DNA from: Candidatus Auribacterota bacterium | GTDB lineage: Bacteria > Auribacterota > JAFGBW01 | Direction: 5' to 3' | Assembly: GCA_016932965.1 (NCBI GenBank) | Contig: JAFGBW010000279.1 | Location: forward strand, 1-6,808 | DNA length: 6,808 nt | Shown: positions 1-5,870 of the stretch, piece after piece | How the letters are laid out: every line of letters begins with the position of its first letter | How positions within the stretch are numbered: position 1 is the first letter of the stretch | Program-made: the position numbers and the translations under genes | The notes under the pieces: model-generated | What the model was told of the DNA's origin: nothing | Database searches by the model: none | The model's input: only the letters and a program-made list of their open reading frames with translations

Positions 1-767
1 AAATAACCTGCTGTGATTCCGCTCAGAGAGGTCGTGTTTAATTTATTGTACTGGTCATGATTGGTCCCCCGGGTTTCCACTTCCCCCTGGGACCCGTTCA
101 ATTTCATGGCATCAAAGAAACCCGTGTTATCGGACCCCAGAACAATATTATAACTGGAGCCGATTTCATTATGTTCAAGAATGATTTTATCCGTATCCTC
201 GTCATAATAGGCATTGATATTGGCTGATGAGTTGTTGATTTTCGTTAAAATGGTATTCACGGTATCCGCGGAAATGACCTGGATGTTCACTCCGTTGATA
301 GTGAAGGTGCCTGCAGTGAGGGTTTTTCCCGCGTCCAGATTCAACCCCCCGTCCTGAATCCTGGCATTGGGGTCCAGGCTCTGGCCTCCTGTTGTATTGA
401 CCTCCCCTCCTGTCAGATTGGTTTTGGTTCCTTCATTTAAACCCAGAACCGATTTTGATGTGACACGCGCTGCAGTCGCCAGTGTGGTCACGTCAATGTC
501 GTATTGGATTTCAGCAGCTCCTACGTCGGCAGAAGCGGAAACAACGGCCGTATCACTCACGGCTGTTTTCTTGGAATCAAAAGTGGCATTGAGTTTTAAT
601 GCGTCCATGGAGCTGATGAAAGAAGATAATTTGGTTTTAACTTTGGATAATCCGTCGATTTCTTCCTGACGGTTTTGATTTTTCTGAATCTGATAATCCA
701 GCGAAGCTCTTTCAGCAGAAATGATCTGCTCAACAGTGGAAGTGATGTCAAAAATCGTTGTGACCAT
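1..767 (-). CDS. fliD: Flagellar hook-associated protein 2 (filament cap) FliD, C-terminus cut by window edge
   Basis: FliD caps the growing flagellar filament outside the cell and helps exported flagellin fold into place. The first 255 residues are visible; the rest lies beyond the left edge. The N-terminal region (about 1-100) matches the FliD_N pattern: a short start, then TVEQIISAERASLDYQIQ and a heptad-like helix ending near SSFISSMDAL. Around residues 155-205 there is a flagellin hook IN-type segment (TINGVNIQV, then KINNSSANINAYYD and ILEHNEIGSSYNIVLGS), which is typical of FliD and other axial proteins. The usual GLASGLDT signature near the N-terminus is replaced by TTIFDITST. ATG 767 is chosen because an in-frame TGA sits at 780-782 and GAGG lies upstream at suitable spacing. 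It is the third gene of the fliC-flaG-fliD set, 90 nt after flaG. The family call is firm; orthology rests on N-terminal pattern and neighbours. Confidence 0.93.
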   Translation of the reverse strand, partial: MVTTIFDITSTVEQIISAERASLDYQIQKNQNRQEEIDGLSKVKTKLSSFISSMDALKLNATFDSKKTAVSDTAVVSASADVGAAEIQYDIDVTTLATAARVTSKSVLGLNEGTKTNLTGGEVNTTGGQSLDPNARIQDGGLNLDAGKTLTAGTFTINGVNIQVISADTVNTILTKINNSSANINAYYDEDTDKIILEHNEIGSSYNIVLGSDNTGFFDAMKLNGSQGEVETRGTNHDQYNKLNTTSLSGITAGY

Positions 768-857
768 TTCATGCCTCGTTCACATACTGTCTTTCAGCTT
801 CAATCCGTTTTCAAATCAACTGGCTTGCATCATGCCCGCCAATTCATTAATCACAAT

Positions 858-1178
858 TCATCCCTTTTTGTCCACCATGATTCCCATAAAATTTGCTTTA
901 TGGGTTATTTCCTCAGGAGGGATTCGACGTATGACTTTTCCTGTTTGCTCGTCAATTACGGTGACGATCAGTTTTTTTTCCGTATGTCCTTTATGATCAG
1001 TGACTTTCTCCACATTATACCGGAGGCTCGTTTGATCAAATCCTTTGATATTATTATCGGCATTTTTTGCCGTTTCTGAAGCTTTCTTTTCAGGTAATTT
1101 CTTGGTATCGGATTTATGAACAACAGGCGTCTCCCCCTTTAAGCCTTTCTCTAGTCGGGGTTCAATTTTTATATCCAT
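858..1178 (-). CDS. flaG: FlaG family protein
   Basis: A 106-residue FlaG-family protein. In bacteria where it has been studied, FlaG affects flagellar filament length; its biochemistry is poorly known. The first 47 residues are charged, lysine-rich and probably disordered. The FlaG core follows at about 52-106: LRYNV (52-56), then LIVTVIDEQTGKVIRRIPPEE (about 70-90), the family hallmark, and a short end MVDKKG. It lies between flagellin and fliD on the same strand, the usual place for this gene. ATG 1178 has a strong AAGGAG ribosome binding site at 1188-1193. The C-terminus after PPEE is a little shorter than usual. The 12 sense codons that follow the TGA in the same frame include NELAGMM, which resembles the normal FlaG tail (see findings). 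Confidence 0.9.
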   Translation of the reverse strand: MDIKIEPRLEKGLKGETPVVHKSDTKKLPEKKASETAKNADNNIKGFDQTSLRYNVEKVTDHKGHTEKKLIVTVIDEQTGKVIRRIPPEEITHKANFMGIMVDKKG

Positions 1179-1203
1179 GGCCCGTTACTCCTTCAGTATG
1201 AAA

Positions 1204-1240
1204 TAATCAGGCTGCAGCCATAAAGACTGCAGCCTGATTA
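1204..1240 (-). terminator. Perfect 14-bp inverted repeat between flagellin and flaG
   Basis: TAATCAGGCTGCAG at 1204-1217 and its exact complement at 1227-1240 flank a 9-nt loop. The structure begins 10 nt after the flagellin stop. Read on the minus strand, the stem is followed by TTTCATACTG, a poor U-tract, so a fully efficient intrinsic terminator is unlikely. I infer a partial terminator or a 3' stabilising hairpin that lets flagellin mRNA outnumber flaG-fliD mRNA. Such an arrangement is common after flagellin genes. Confidence 0.7.
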
Positions 1241-1249
1241 TGAAACAGA

Positions 1250-2095
1250 TTAGCCTCCGAACAACACCAGAATAGACTGGGGCGCCGTATTGGCTTGAGC
1301 CAACATGGCTAACGCTGTTTGCTGCAGAATCTGGGCTTTGGTCAGGTTCAGCTGAACCTCGGCAATATCAGCATCCTGCAAGGTGGCCAGAGAAGCCTTC
1401 AAATCCACCACGGTGGAATTGGCATCAGATAACTCGAACTGTAATCTGCGGACATACGAACCAACCTGTTCGTTTTCCTTTAGTATGCTTGTCAGCGCGT
1501 TGGTGGCGTTTGTGATAGCGGTTTGAGCATTTAACACCTGAGTTCCGGCAACATACCCGGTCACCATCAGATTGTTTGCATTGATGGTTAAGGTTGCCGT
1601 TGTCGTGACTCCGCGGGTTCCGGCGGATGTGCCTGAACCGGAAACAGCGACGTTGCTTAGACCGCCGACGCTGAATCCAAGATACAGATTGCTGGAGATT
1701 CCGGACTGCAGAAGGGCATTGACTTCCGCAATCAGTCCGTTGATGTCAGCCTGCATGGCGGATCTTTCTGCCGAGCTCACTGCACCGGAGTTCGCGGCAG
1801 AAGCAATTCCAACGATTTCAATCAGGATGTCGGCAATCGTGTTCAGTTTGGTGGAATTGTTCTGCAGGAAGTTAACGCCGCGTTCGATTTGCAGAATCGC
1901 CTTGTCCTTTATCTGGATATCGCGGGTCATGGCTTTTGCAGCAAAATAACCGGACGGGCTGTCTGACGCCTGGTTGATTACTTTACCGGTAGAAATTTGA
2001 CGCTGGAATCTCAGAATGTCTGAGTTAATCGTGTTGAGTGTCAAAAAAGCGCGTAGCGCAGCTACGTTTGTATTTACTCTTGATAGATCACCCAT
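1250..2095 (-). CDS. fliC: Flagellin, short form
   Basis: The filament subunit, exported through the flagellar type III system and polymerised under the FliD cap. The 281-residue product has both conserved ends. The N-terminal D0/D1 helices run over about 1-130 (RVNTNVAAL, then RQISTGKVINQASDSPSGY). The C-terminal D1/D0 helices run over about 200-281 (DADIAEVQLNLTKAQILQQ, then AMLAQANTAPQSILVLFGG). The middle (about 140-195) is only a Gly/Ser/Thr-rich linker, so the outer D2/D3 domains are lacking. The N-terminus GDLSRVNTN differs from the common MRINTN form. ATG 2095 is preferred over in-frame ATG 2128 because AAGGAGG (2104-2110) lies 8 nt before it and family similarity starts just inside it. 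Transcription is probably sigma-28 dependent from a promoter near 2268-2295, through a structured leader. fliC, hag or flaA are equally valid names. Confidence 0.95.
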   Translation of the reverse strand: MGDLSRVNTNVAALRAFLTLNTINSDILRFQRQISTGKVINQASDSPSGYFAAKAMTRDIQIKDKAILQIERGVNFLQNNSTKLNTIADILIEIVGIASAANSGAVSSAERSAMQADINGLIAEVNALLQSGISSNLYLGFSVGGLSNVAVSGSGTSAGTRGVTTTATLTINANNLMVTGYVAGTQVLNAQTAITNATNALTSILKENEQVGSYVRRLQFELSDANSTVVDLKASLATLQDADIAEVQLNLTKAQILQQTALAMLAQANTAPQSILVLFGG

Positions 2096-2099
2096 TGTT

Positions 2100-2115
2100 G
2101 TATCCTCCTTGATAC
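2100..2115 (-). promoter_or_regulatory. Flagellin ribosome binding site within a small hairpin
   Basis: On the minus strand GTATC (2111-2115) and GATAC (2100-2104) are exact inverted repeats flanking AAGGAG (2105-2110). Most of the Shine-Dalgarno sequence of the flagellin gene would therefore sit in a 6-nt loop closed by a 5-bp stem. This site also decides the flagellin start at 2095. Whether the hairpin forms in vivo is inference; the stem is short. Confidence 0.6.
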
Positions 2116-2121
2116 GGTTTA

Positions 2122-2137
2122 GTAACATCCATGTTAC
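2122..2137 (-). repeat. Inverted repeat GTAACAT-CC-ATGTTAC in the flagellin leader
   Basis: Two perfect 7-bp arms (2122-2128 and 2131-2137) are separated by 2 nt; as RNA this gives about 6 bp with a 4-nt loop. It contains the TAA stop of the short leader ORF (2134-2136) and the alternative in-frame ATG at 2128. It could be an RNA hairpin or a DNA operator; the sequence alone cannot separate these. Confidence 0.5.
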
Positions 2138-2199
2138 ACACTAAAATAAAGAACACTGTGTTCTTTATCATTGCCGTCATGAAGACGGCTGCCATCCAT
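2134..2199 (-). CDS. Putative 21-codon leader ORF upstream of flagellin
   Basis: ATG at 2197-2199, 21 sense codons, TAA at 2134-2136. The peptide begins MDGSRLHDG and ends VLYFSV; I recognise no family, and it shows no signal peptide or membrane segment. The reason to call it is its ribosome binding site, AAAGGAGGG at 2206-2214, placed 6 nt before the ATG, as good as that of flagellin itself. It lies between the sigma-28-type promoter and flagellin and ends 38 nt before the flagellin ATG. Its codons span two strong inverted repeats (2146-2168 and 2173-2189), so ribosomes on it would prevent those hairpins from folding. It may be a regulatory leader peptide, a translated coupling ORF, or a chance ORF behind a decoy ribosome binding site. 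It lacks any amino-acid run of the type seen in classical attenuators. Confidence 0.4.
   Translation of the reverse strand: MDGSRLHDGNDKEHSVLYFSV
2146..2168 (-). repeat. Perfect 23-nt palindrome in the flagellin leader
   Basis: Two 11-nt arms (2146-2156 and 2158-2168) are exact inverted repeats around a single central base; the core is AAAGAACAC-T-GTGTTCTTT on the plus strand. As RNA it gives about 10 bp with a 3-nt loop. On the minus strand it is followed by TTTAGTG, a weak U-tract, so an attenuator is conceivable. As DNA it is also a plausible two-fold symmetric operator for a dimeric regulator. It lies inside the leader ORF. Confidence 0.65.
2173..2189 (-). repeat. GC-rich stem-loop GCCGTC-ATGAA-GACGGC in the flagellin leader
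   Basis: Six-bp perfect arms (2173-2178 and 2184-2189) flank a 5-nt loop. This is the most GC-rich and probably most stable hairpin of the leader. It begins 8 nt inside the short leader ORF. Confidence 0.55.
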
Positions 2200-2226
2200 A
2201 TTCTACCCTCCTTTCTTTTTTTTAAT

Positions 2227-2256
2227 TTGTTTATAAAAATAGAATATAAGTATTAT
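2227..2256 (+). promoter_or_regulatory. Candidate housekeeping promoter for purL
   Basis: TTGTTT (2227-2232) and TATTAT (2251-2256) on the plus strand are 18 nt apart, which would give a 5' leader of about 160 nt before purL. The stretch is very AT-rich, so chance matches are likely. It overlaps the transcribed leader of flagellin on the opposite strand. Confidence 0.25.
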
Positions 2257-2267
2257 ACCACTTCATT

Positions 2268-2295
2268 ATATCGGCAATTTTTCAGCTAAGCTTTA
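2268..2295 (-). promoter_or_regulatory. Sigma-28 (FliA-type) promoter for flagellin
   Basis: On the minus strand a -35 element TAAA (2292-2295), with the next base G matching the TAAAG start of the consensus, is followed after 16 nt by a -10 element GCCGATAT (2268-2275). This is close to the enterobacterial sigma-28 consensus TAAA-N15-GCCGATAA, with one base more in the spacer and one mismatch. Transcription should begin near 2260, giving a leader of about 165 nt. Two TATAAT boxes on the same strand (2265-2270 and 2252-2257) lack well-spaced -35 partners. Control by sigma-28 fits a late gene encoding flagellin. Confidence 0.75.
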
Positions 2296-2424
2296 ATGAC
2301 TTTCTCATATGCCGTCGTTCAGGATCATTTTTTTCGTGTATTTAGTGTGTTTCATTGTTACAAATGGATCTTTGGACAAGAATGGATTACTGATATTGTT
2401 ATATCCTTCCAGAGAACATCTGCC
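2296..2424 (+). other. Untranslated region upstream of purL
   Basis: This stretch is open in the purL frame from an ATG at 2296, but the encoded 43 residues are rich in F, Y, H and V and do not look like a PurL N-terminus. I see no purine-riboswitch core, no tRNA-like fold and no clear terminator here. It most likely serves as the purL 5' leader; its left end touches the -35 of the divergent flagellin promoter. Confidence 0.5.
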
Positions 2425-5385
2425 ATGAACCACCGCATCGAGATAAAACGCAAACCGGCTTTCAAGGATGGCCGTGAAAATAAGGTCTTAGATGTCATCA
2501 GGGAAGACACCGGCATCAAACCCTTATCCGTCAGACTCATTCAAGTCTATCATTTATTCGGAGAGTATACCGGGCACGACTTAAACCGGCTGATCCTGGA
2601 ATTGTTTTGCGATCCGGTTTGTCAGGAAGCTTCTGCCTCGTTTCATTTTGCCAGGAACATGGATCATGATTTTGTGATCGAGGTGGCTTATTTACCCGGA
2701 GTCACGGACAATGTCGGAAGAACGGCCGCCAAGGGGATCGGGCACATTCTGGGCCGGGAGATCAAAGACTCCCATGTGCGGAGCGCCTGGTTATATTTAT
2801 TCAAGGGATTGCGTTCAAAAAAAGAGGCGGAACATATAGCTAAAAAAGTATTATGCAATACCCTTATTGAGCAGTACTCCATTTTATCGAAAAATGAGGT
2901 GGACTCCGGTAAAATCATTTCCTATTCCCTGCCCCGGGAGGCTCATATCAAGCCCCCTTATTTTTTTGAAATGGATCTTCAAAGGACCGATCAGGGGCTG
3001 AAGGCGCTTTCCGACCAATACGTTCTATCCCTTTCGCTCGAAGAAATGCATGCGATCAGGAATCATTACCGGAAGTCATCGGTGAGAAAAGACAGGAAGA
3101 CCCACAACCTGCCGGAAAATCCAACCGATATGGAGCTCGAAATCCTGGCCCAGACCTGGTCTGAACATTGCAAGCACAAAATATTCGCCGCCTCTATCGA
3201 TTATCGTGAAGGCCGTAAAAGAAAAAAAATTGATTCCCTGTTTAAAACCTACATCAAAGGTTCCACCGAAAAAATCAAGAAAACAAGAAAAGATCTGCTC
3301 TCTGTATTTGTTGATAATTCAGGCATTGTCCGGTTCAATGAGGAATACGCTTACTGCGTGAAGGTGGAAACACACAATTCCCCCTCGGCGCTCGATCCTT
3401 ATGGCGGGGCCATGACTGGAATTGTGGGCGTCAACCGGGATATATTGGGAACCGGCATGGGGGCATACCCTATTTTCAATACCGATATTTTTTGTTTCGG
3501 GTCCCCCTTCACTTCGGAGAAGGCCCTTCCGGAAGGACTCCTGCATCCCAGAAGGATTTTCCGCGGCGTCCACCGGGGAATCAAAGACGGAGGCAATGAG
3601 TCAGGCATTCCGACAGTGAACGGGTCCATTATTTTTGATCCGTCCTTTCTAGGAAAGCCGCTGGTATTTTGCGGAACCGGCGGTTTGATACCCGTCACTA
3701 TAAATGGCCGCCTGTCCTGCAGAAAATACACCCGGCCGGGCGATATCGTGGTCATGTGCGGAGGCCGGATCGGAAAAGACGGCATCCACGGGGCGACTTT
3801 TTCCAGCGCTCATCTCACTGAAACCAGCCCGACCAGCGCTGTTCAGATCGGGGACCCCATCACGCAGAAAAAAATGCTGGATTTTCTCATGGAAGCGAGG
3901 GATCAAGGCTTATATTCCGGCATCACCGACAACGGAGCAGGAGGATTGTCCAGTTCAGTAGGCGAAATGGCCCAGGCCACGGACGGGGCCGTTCTCTATC
4001 TGGAAAAATGTCCGTTGAAATATGACGGACTGCGTCCTTGGGAGATTCTTCTTTCCGAAGCGCAGGAGCGTATGAGCCTGGCGGTCCCCAAGGACAAGCT
4101 GGAAGCGTTTTTAACTCTTTCCAAAAAACGGGACGTAGAATCCACCCCTATCGGAGAATTCAGTGATACAGGATATTTTGAATGTTATTACAAGGGCACC
4201 CTCGTTTGCCGCCTGGAGATGAAAATGCTTCACGAGGGGGTTCCTAAGATGGAATTGGAAGCGGTGTTTGAGACCGCACGCGAGGAACGGTTAAAGATAC
4301 AAAGTACGGATTACGGCCAAAATCTTCTTTATCTGTTGTCACGACCGAACGTGGCCTCAAAGGAATCCTGGGTGAGAATGTATGACCACGAAGTGCAGGC
4401 CCGGACTGTGTTAAAACCCTTTTGCGGGAAAGACAATGACGGTCCTTCAGACGGAGCTGTGCTGAAAATGTTTCCGGACAGTTGCGAGGGGCTGGTTATC
4501 ACGCATGGGCTGGTTCCGAGATATTCGAAGATCGACACGTACCAGATGGCGGCGAACGCCGTTGATGAAGCGGTCCGTTCTGCCGTAGGTTTGGGCGCCA
4601 ATCCTTTAAAATTAACGGGATTGGACAATTTTTGCTGGCCGGACCCTGTTCAGTCAAAGCATACACCGGATGGAAAACAAAAACTGGGGCAATTGGTGCG
4701 CGCCTGCCAGGCTGTGCATGACGTGACGATCGCGTATCAATGTCCCTGCATTTCAGGCAAAGACAGCATGAAAAACGACTACCGAGGCAAGCGAGGTAAA
4801 ATATCCGTTCTTCCGACTTTGCTTTTTACGGTGGCAGGGAAAATCGATGACATCAGGAAAGCGGTCTCTTTTTATTTTAAAAGACCCGGCTCCGCTATTT
4901 ATCTTTTGGGTCAGACTCATCCGGAATTGGGCGCCAGTGAATATTATGACATGCAGGAAATCAAAGGAGGATGTGTCCCCAAAGTGCATCCGGAAAAAGC
5001 AAGAATTTTATACAGGAAAATCCATCAGGCCATCGGGGAAAGACTTTTGGAATCCGTTCATGATTTGTCCGACGGCGGACTGGCTGTCGCTCTGGCAGAA
5101 GCTGCTTTCAGCGGAAACCTGGGAGCCATTGTGCAGCTGGAGACAATGGGAAATACTCTCACATCCGAAGAAAAGCTGTTTTCCGAAAGTCCTTCAAGGT
5201 TATTAGTCAGCGTTTCCCCGGATAACGAAAGGGAATTCAAAAGAATTTTCAAGGGAGAGTCCTGTTGTTATCTGGGAAAGACAGTTTTAGGAACGGACAT
5301 CATCTTCCGGGACAAAGATGCCATCTTGATTCACGAAGACAGAAACATACTGAAAAGCACCTGGAAGGAAGCGTTGAATTTTTAA
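2425..5385 (+). CDS. purL: Phosphoribosylformylglycinamidine synthase, PurL subunit (large type without glutaminase domain)
   Basis: Cytosolic enzyme of purine synthesis: FGAR + ATP + ammonia give FGAM, the ammonia coming from PurQ. The 986 residues comprise a PurS-like N-terminal region (about 1-130, with PGVTDN at 91-96), a linker with WSEHCKHK (catalytic-type His248), and two AIR-synthase-like halves. Half one has VETHNSPSALDPYGG from 314, GGNESGIPTVNG around 389-400, DNGAGGLSS at 502-510 and SEAQERM at 544-550. Half two has SGKDSM at 777-782 and VHDLSDGGL at 878-886. The motifs follow the large E. coli-type enzyme, but the C-terminal glutaminase domain is absent and encoded separately as purQ, 507 nt downstream. 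The PurS-like region is built in, so a separate purS should not be needed. ATG 2425 is chosen because MNHRIEIKRKP matches the usual start; no strong ribosome binding site is seen. An in-frame ATG at 2296 would add 43 unlike residues. Confidence 0.96.
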   Translation: MNHRIEIKRKPAFKDGRENKVLDVIREDTGIKPLSVRLIQVYHLFGEYTGHDLNRLILELFCDPVCQEASASFHFARNMDHDFVIEVAYLPGVTDNVGRTAAKGIGHILGREIKDSHVRSAWLYLFKGLRSKKEAEHIAKKVLCNTLIEQYSILSKNEVDSGKIISYSLPREAHIKPPYFFEMDLQRTDQGLKALSDQYVLSLSLEEMHAIRNHYRKSSVRKDRKTHNLPENPTDMELEILAQTWSEHCKHKIFAASIDYREGRKRKKIDSLFKTYIKGSTEKIKKTRKDLLSVFVDNSGIVRFNEEYAYCVKVETHNSPSALDPYGGAMTGIVGVNRDILGTGMGAYPIFNTDIFCFGSPFTSEKALPEGLLHPRRIFRGVHRGIKDGGNESGIPTVNGSIIFDPSFLGKPLVFCGTGGLIPVTINGRLSCRKYTRPGDIVVMCGGRIGKDGIHGATFSSAHLTETSPTSAVQIGDPITQKKMLDFLMEARDQGLYSGITDNGAGGLSSSVGEMAQATDGAVLYLEKCPLKYDGLRPWEILLSEAQERMSLAVPKDKLEAFLTLSKKRDVESTPIGEFSDTGYFECYYKGTLVCRLEMKMLHEGVPKMELEAVFETAREERLKIQSTDYGQNLLYLLSRPNVASKESWVRMYDHEVQARTVLKPFCGKDNDGPSDGAVLKMFPDSCEGLVITHGLVPRYSKIDTYQMAANAVDEAVRSAVGLGANPLKLTGLDNFCWPDPVQSKHTPDGKQKLGQLVRACQAVHDVTIAYQCPCISGKDSMKNDYRGKRGKISVLPTLLFTVAGKIDDIRKAVSFYFKRPGSAIYLLGQTHPELGASEYYDMQEIKGGCVPKVHPEKARILYRKIHQAIGERLLESVHDLSDGGLAVALAEAAFSGNLGAIVQLETMGNTLTSEEKLFSESPSRLLVSVSPDNEREFKRIFKGESCCYLGKTVLGTDIIFRDKDAILIHEDRNILKSTWKEALNF

Positions 5386-5398
5386 AAAATAGTGAAGA

Positions 5399-5433
5399 AG
5401 GCACAAAGCAATTGAGGCACAAAGGCACAGAGG
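5399..5433 (+). repeat. Left terminal repeat of the purL-purQ insert
   Basis: Three GGCACARAG units: 5400-5408 (AAAG form), a 7-nt spacer, 5416-5424 (AAAG form) and 5424-5432 (AGAG form, sharing one base with the previous unit). AGGCACAAAG occurs exactly at 5399-5408 and 5415-5424. The segment 5421-5433 is the exact inverse of 5845-5857, and 5399-5408 of 5862-5871. It begins 14 nt after the purL stop. Confidence 0.85.
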
Positions 5434-5870
5434 AGAAGAGGCTGGAAGATATGGGAGAAAAAATAATAACGTTTAGGAATTTAGTCGTTTGGCAAAAATC
5501 GATGACTTTAGTAACAAATGTTTATCAGGTATCCAGGGCATTTCCTAAAGATGAGTTTTATGGCTTGACTTCACAAATAAGACGTTGTGCTGTTTCTATT
5601 CCCAGTAATATTGCTGAAGGATATGGCAGAAAATCAACAAACGATCACATACGTTTTCTTCAAATATCAACAGGTTCTGTCTATGAACTTCAGACACAGT
5701 TGGAAATTTCTTTTAATCTTAACTATATCACTCAACCTGTTTTTCATGAAGTTTATGAATCAAGCAGGGAAATTGAAAGAATGCTCAGTAGTTTGATTAT
5801 TGAATTAGGAAAAAAATAAATGACACATTTTCCAACACTTTGTGCCTCTGTGCCTTTGCCACTTTGTGCC
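5400..5870 (+). mobile_element. Putative repeat-bounded four-helix-bundle cassette between purL and purQ
   Basis: A 471-bp unit consists of one small AT-rich gene and two inverted repeat-rich ends of identical architecture. It separates purL from purQ, whose products act together, yet harms neither reading frame. The gene belongs to the family found in intervening sequences of 23S rRNA genes, which are known insertions. No transposase, recombinase or convincing target-site duplication is visible, so mobility is inferred from the shape and location, not shown. A resident operon gene surrounded by locally amplified repeats is the alternative. Confidence 0.5.
5451..5819 (+). CDS. Four-helix-bundle protein (S23 / 23S rRNA intervening-sequence family)
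   Basis: A 122-residue protein with the family's signature order: FRNLVVWQKS (8-17), FPKDEFYGLTSQIRR (31-45), SIPSNIAEGYGRKS (49-62), RFLQISTGSVYELQTQLEIS (68-87), and a last amphipathic helix to residue 120. The fold is a four-helix bundle that forms oligomers in solved relatives; its role is unknown for most members, while related Avd proteins assist diversity-generating retroelements. No reverse transcriptase or variable repeat is seen here. The gene is clearly more AT-rich than purL and purQ, which suggests separate origin. ATG 5451 is chosen because similarity begins at once (GEKIITFRN); the frame stays open upstream into purL, but that part has no family similarity. Flanked by inverted GGCACARAG repeats. 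Confidence 0.9.
   Translation: MGEKIITFRNLVVWQKSMTLVTNVYQVSRAFPKDEFYGLTSQIRRCAVSIPSNIAEGYGRKSTNDHIRFLQISTGSVYELQTQLEISFNLNYITQPVFHEVYESSREIERMLSSLIIELGKK

Noticed and set aside
819-860. UGA recoding (altered genetic code)
   Set aside because: purQ ends in TGA in a normal GTGA overlap, and no convincing gene contains internal TGA codons; the standard code fits.
367-1079. Open frames on the plus strand across fliD and flaG
   Set aside because: They lie antisense to fliD and flaG, whose protein motifs are clear, and encode no recognisable protein.
1572-1949. Long open frame on the plus strand within flagellin
   Set aside because: It is antisense to a well-supported flagellin gene, has no recognisable motif and no ribosome binding site; it results from the codon composition of the flagellin gene.
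2096-2128. In-frame ATG at 2128 as the flagellin start
   Set aside because: It would add 11 residues (MLLNRIKEDTT) ahead of the conserved flagellin start and would read through the AAGGAGG that serves the ATG at 2095.
2296-2424. Purine riboswitch upstream of purL
   Set aside because: The conserved loop and junction elements of the purine aptamer are not found; position alone suggested it.
5265-5450. Longer four-helix-bundle protein starting inside purL
   Set aside because: The extension overlaps purL out of frame and then translates the terminal repeat; family similarity begins at 5451.
5451-5819. Avd component of a diversity-generating retroelement
   Set aside because: No reverse transcriptase, template repeat or variable repeat is in the window; the sequence fits the general S23 family better.
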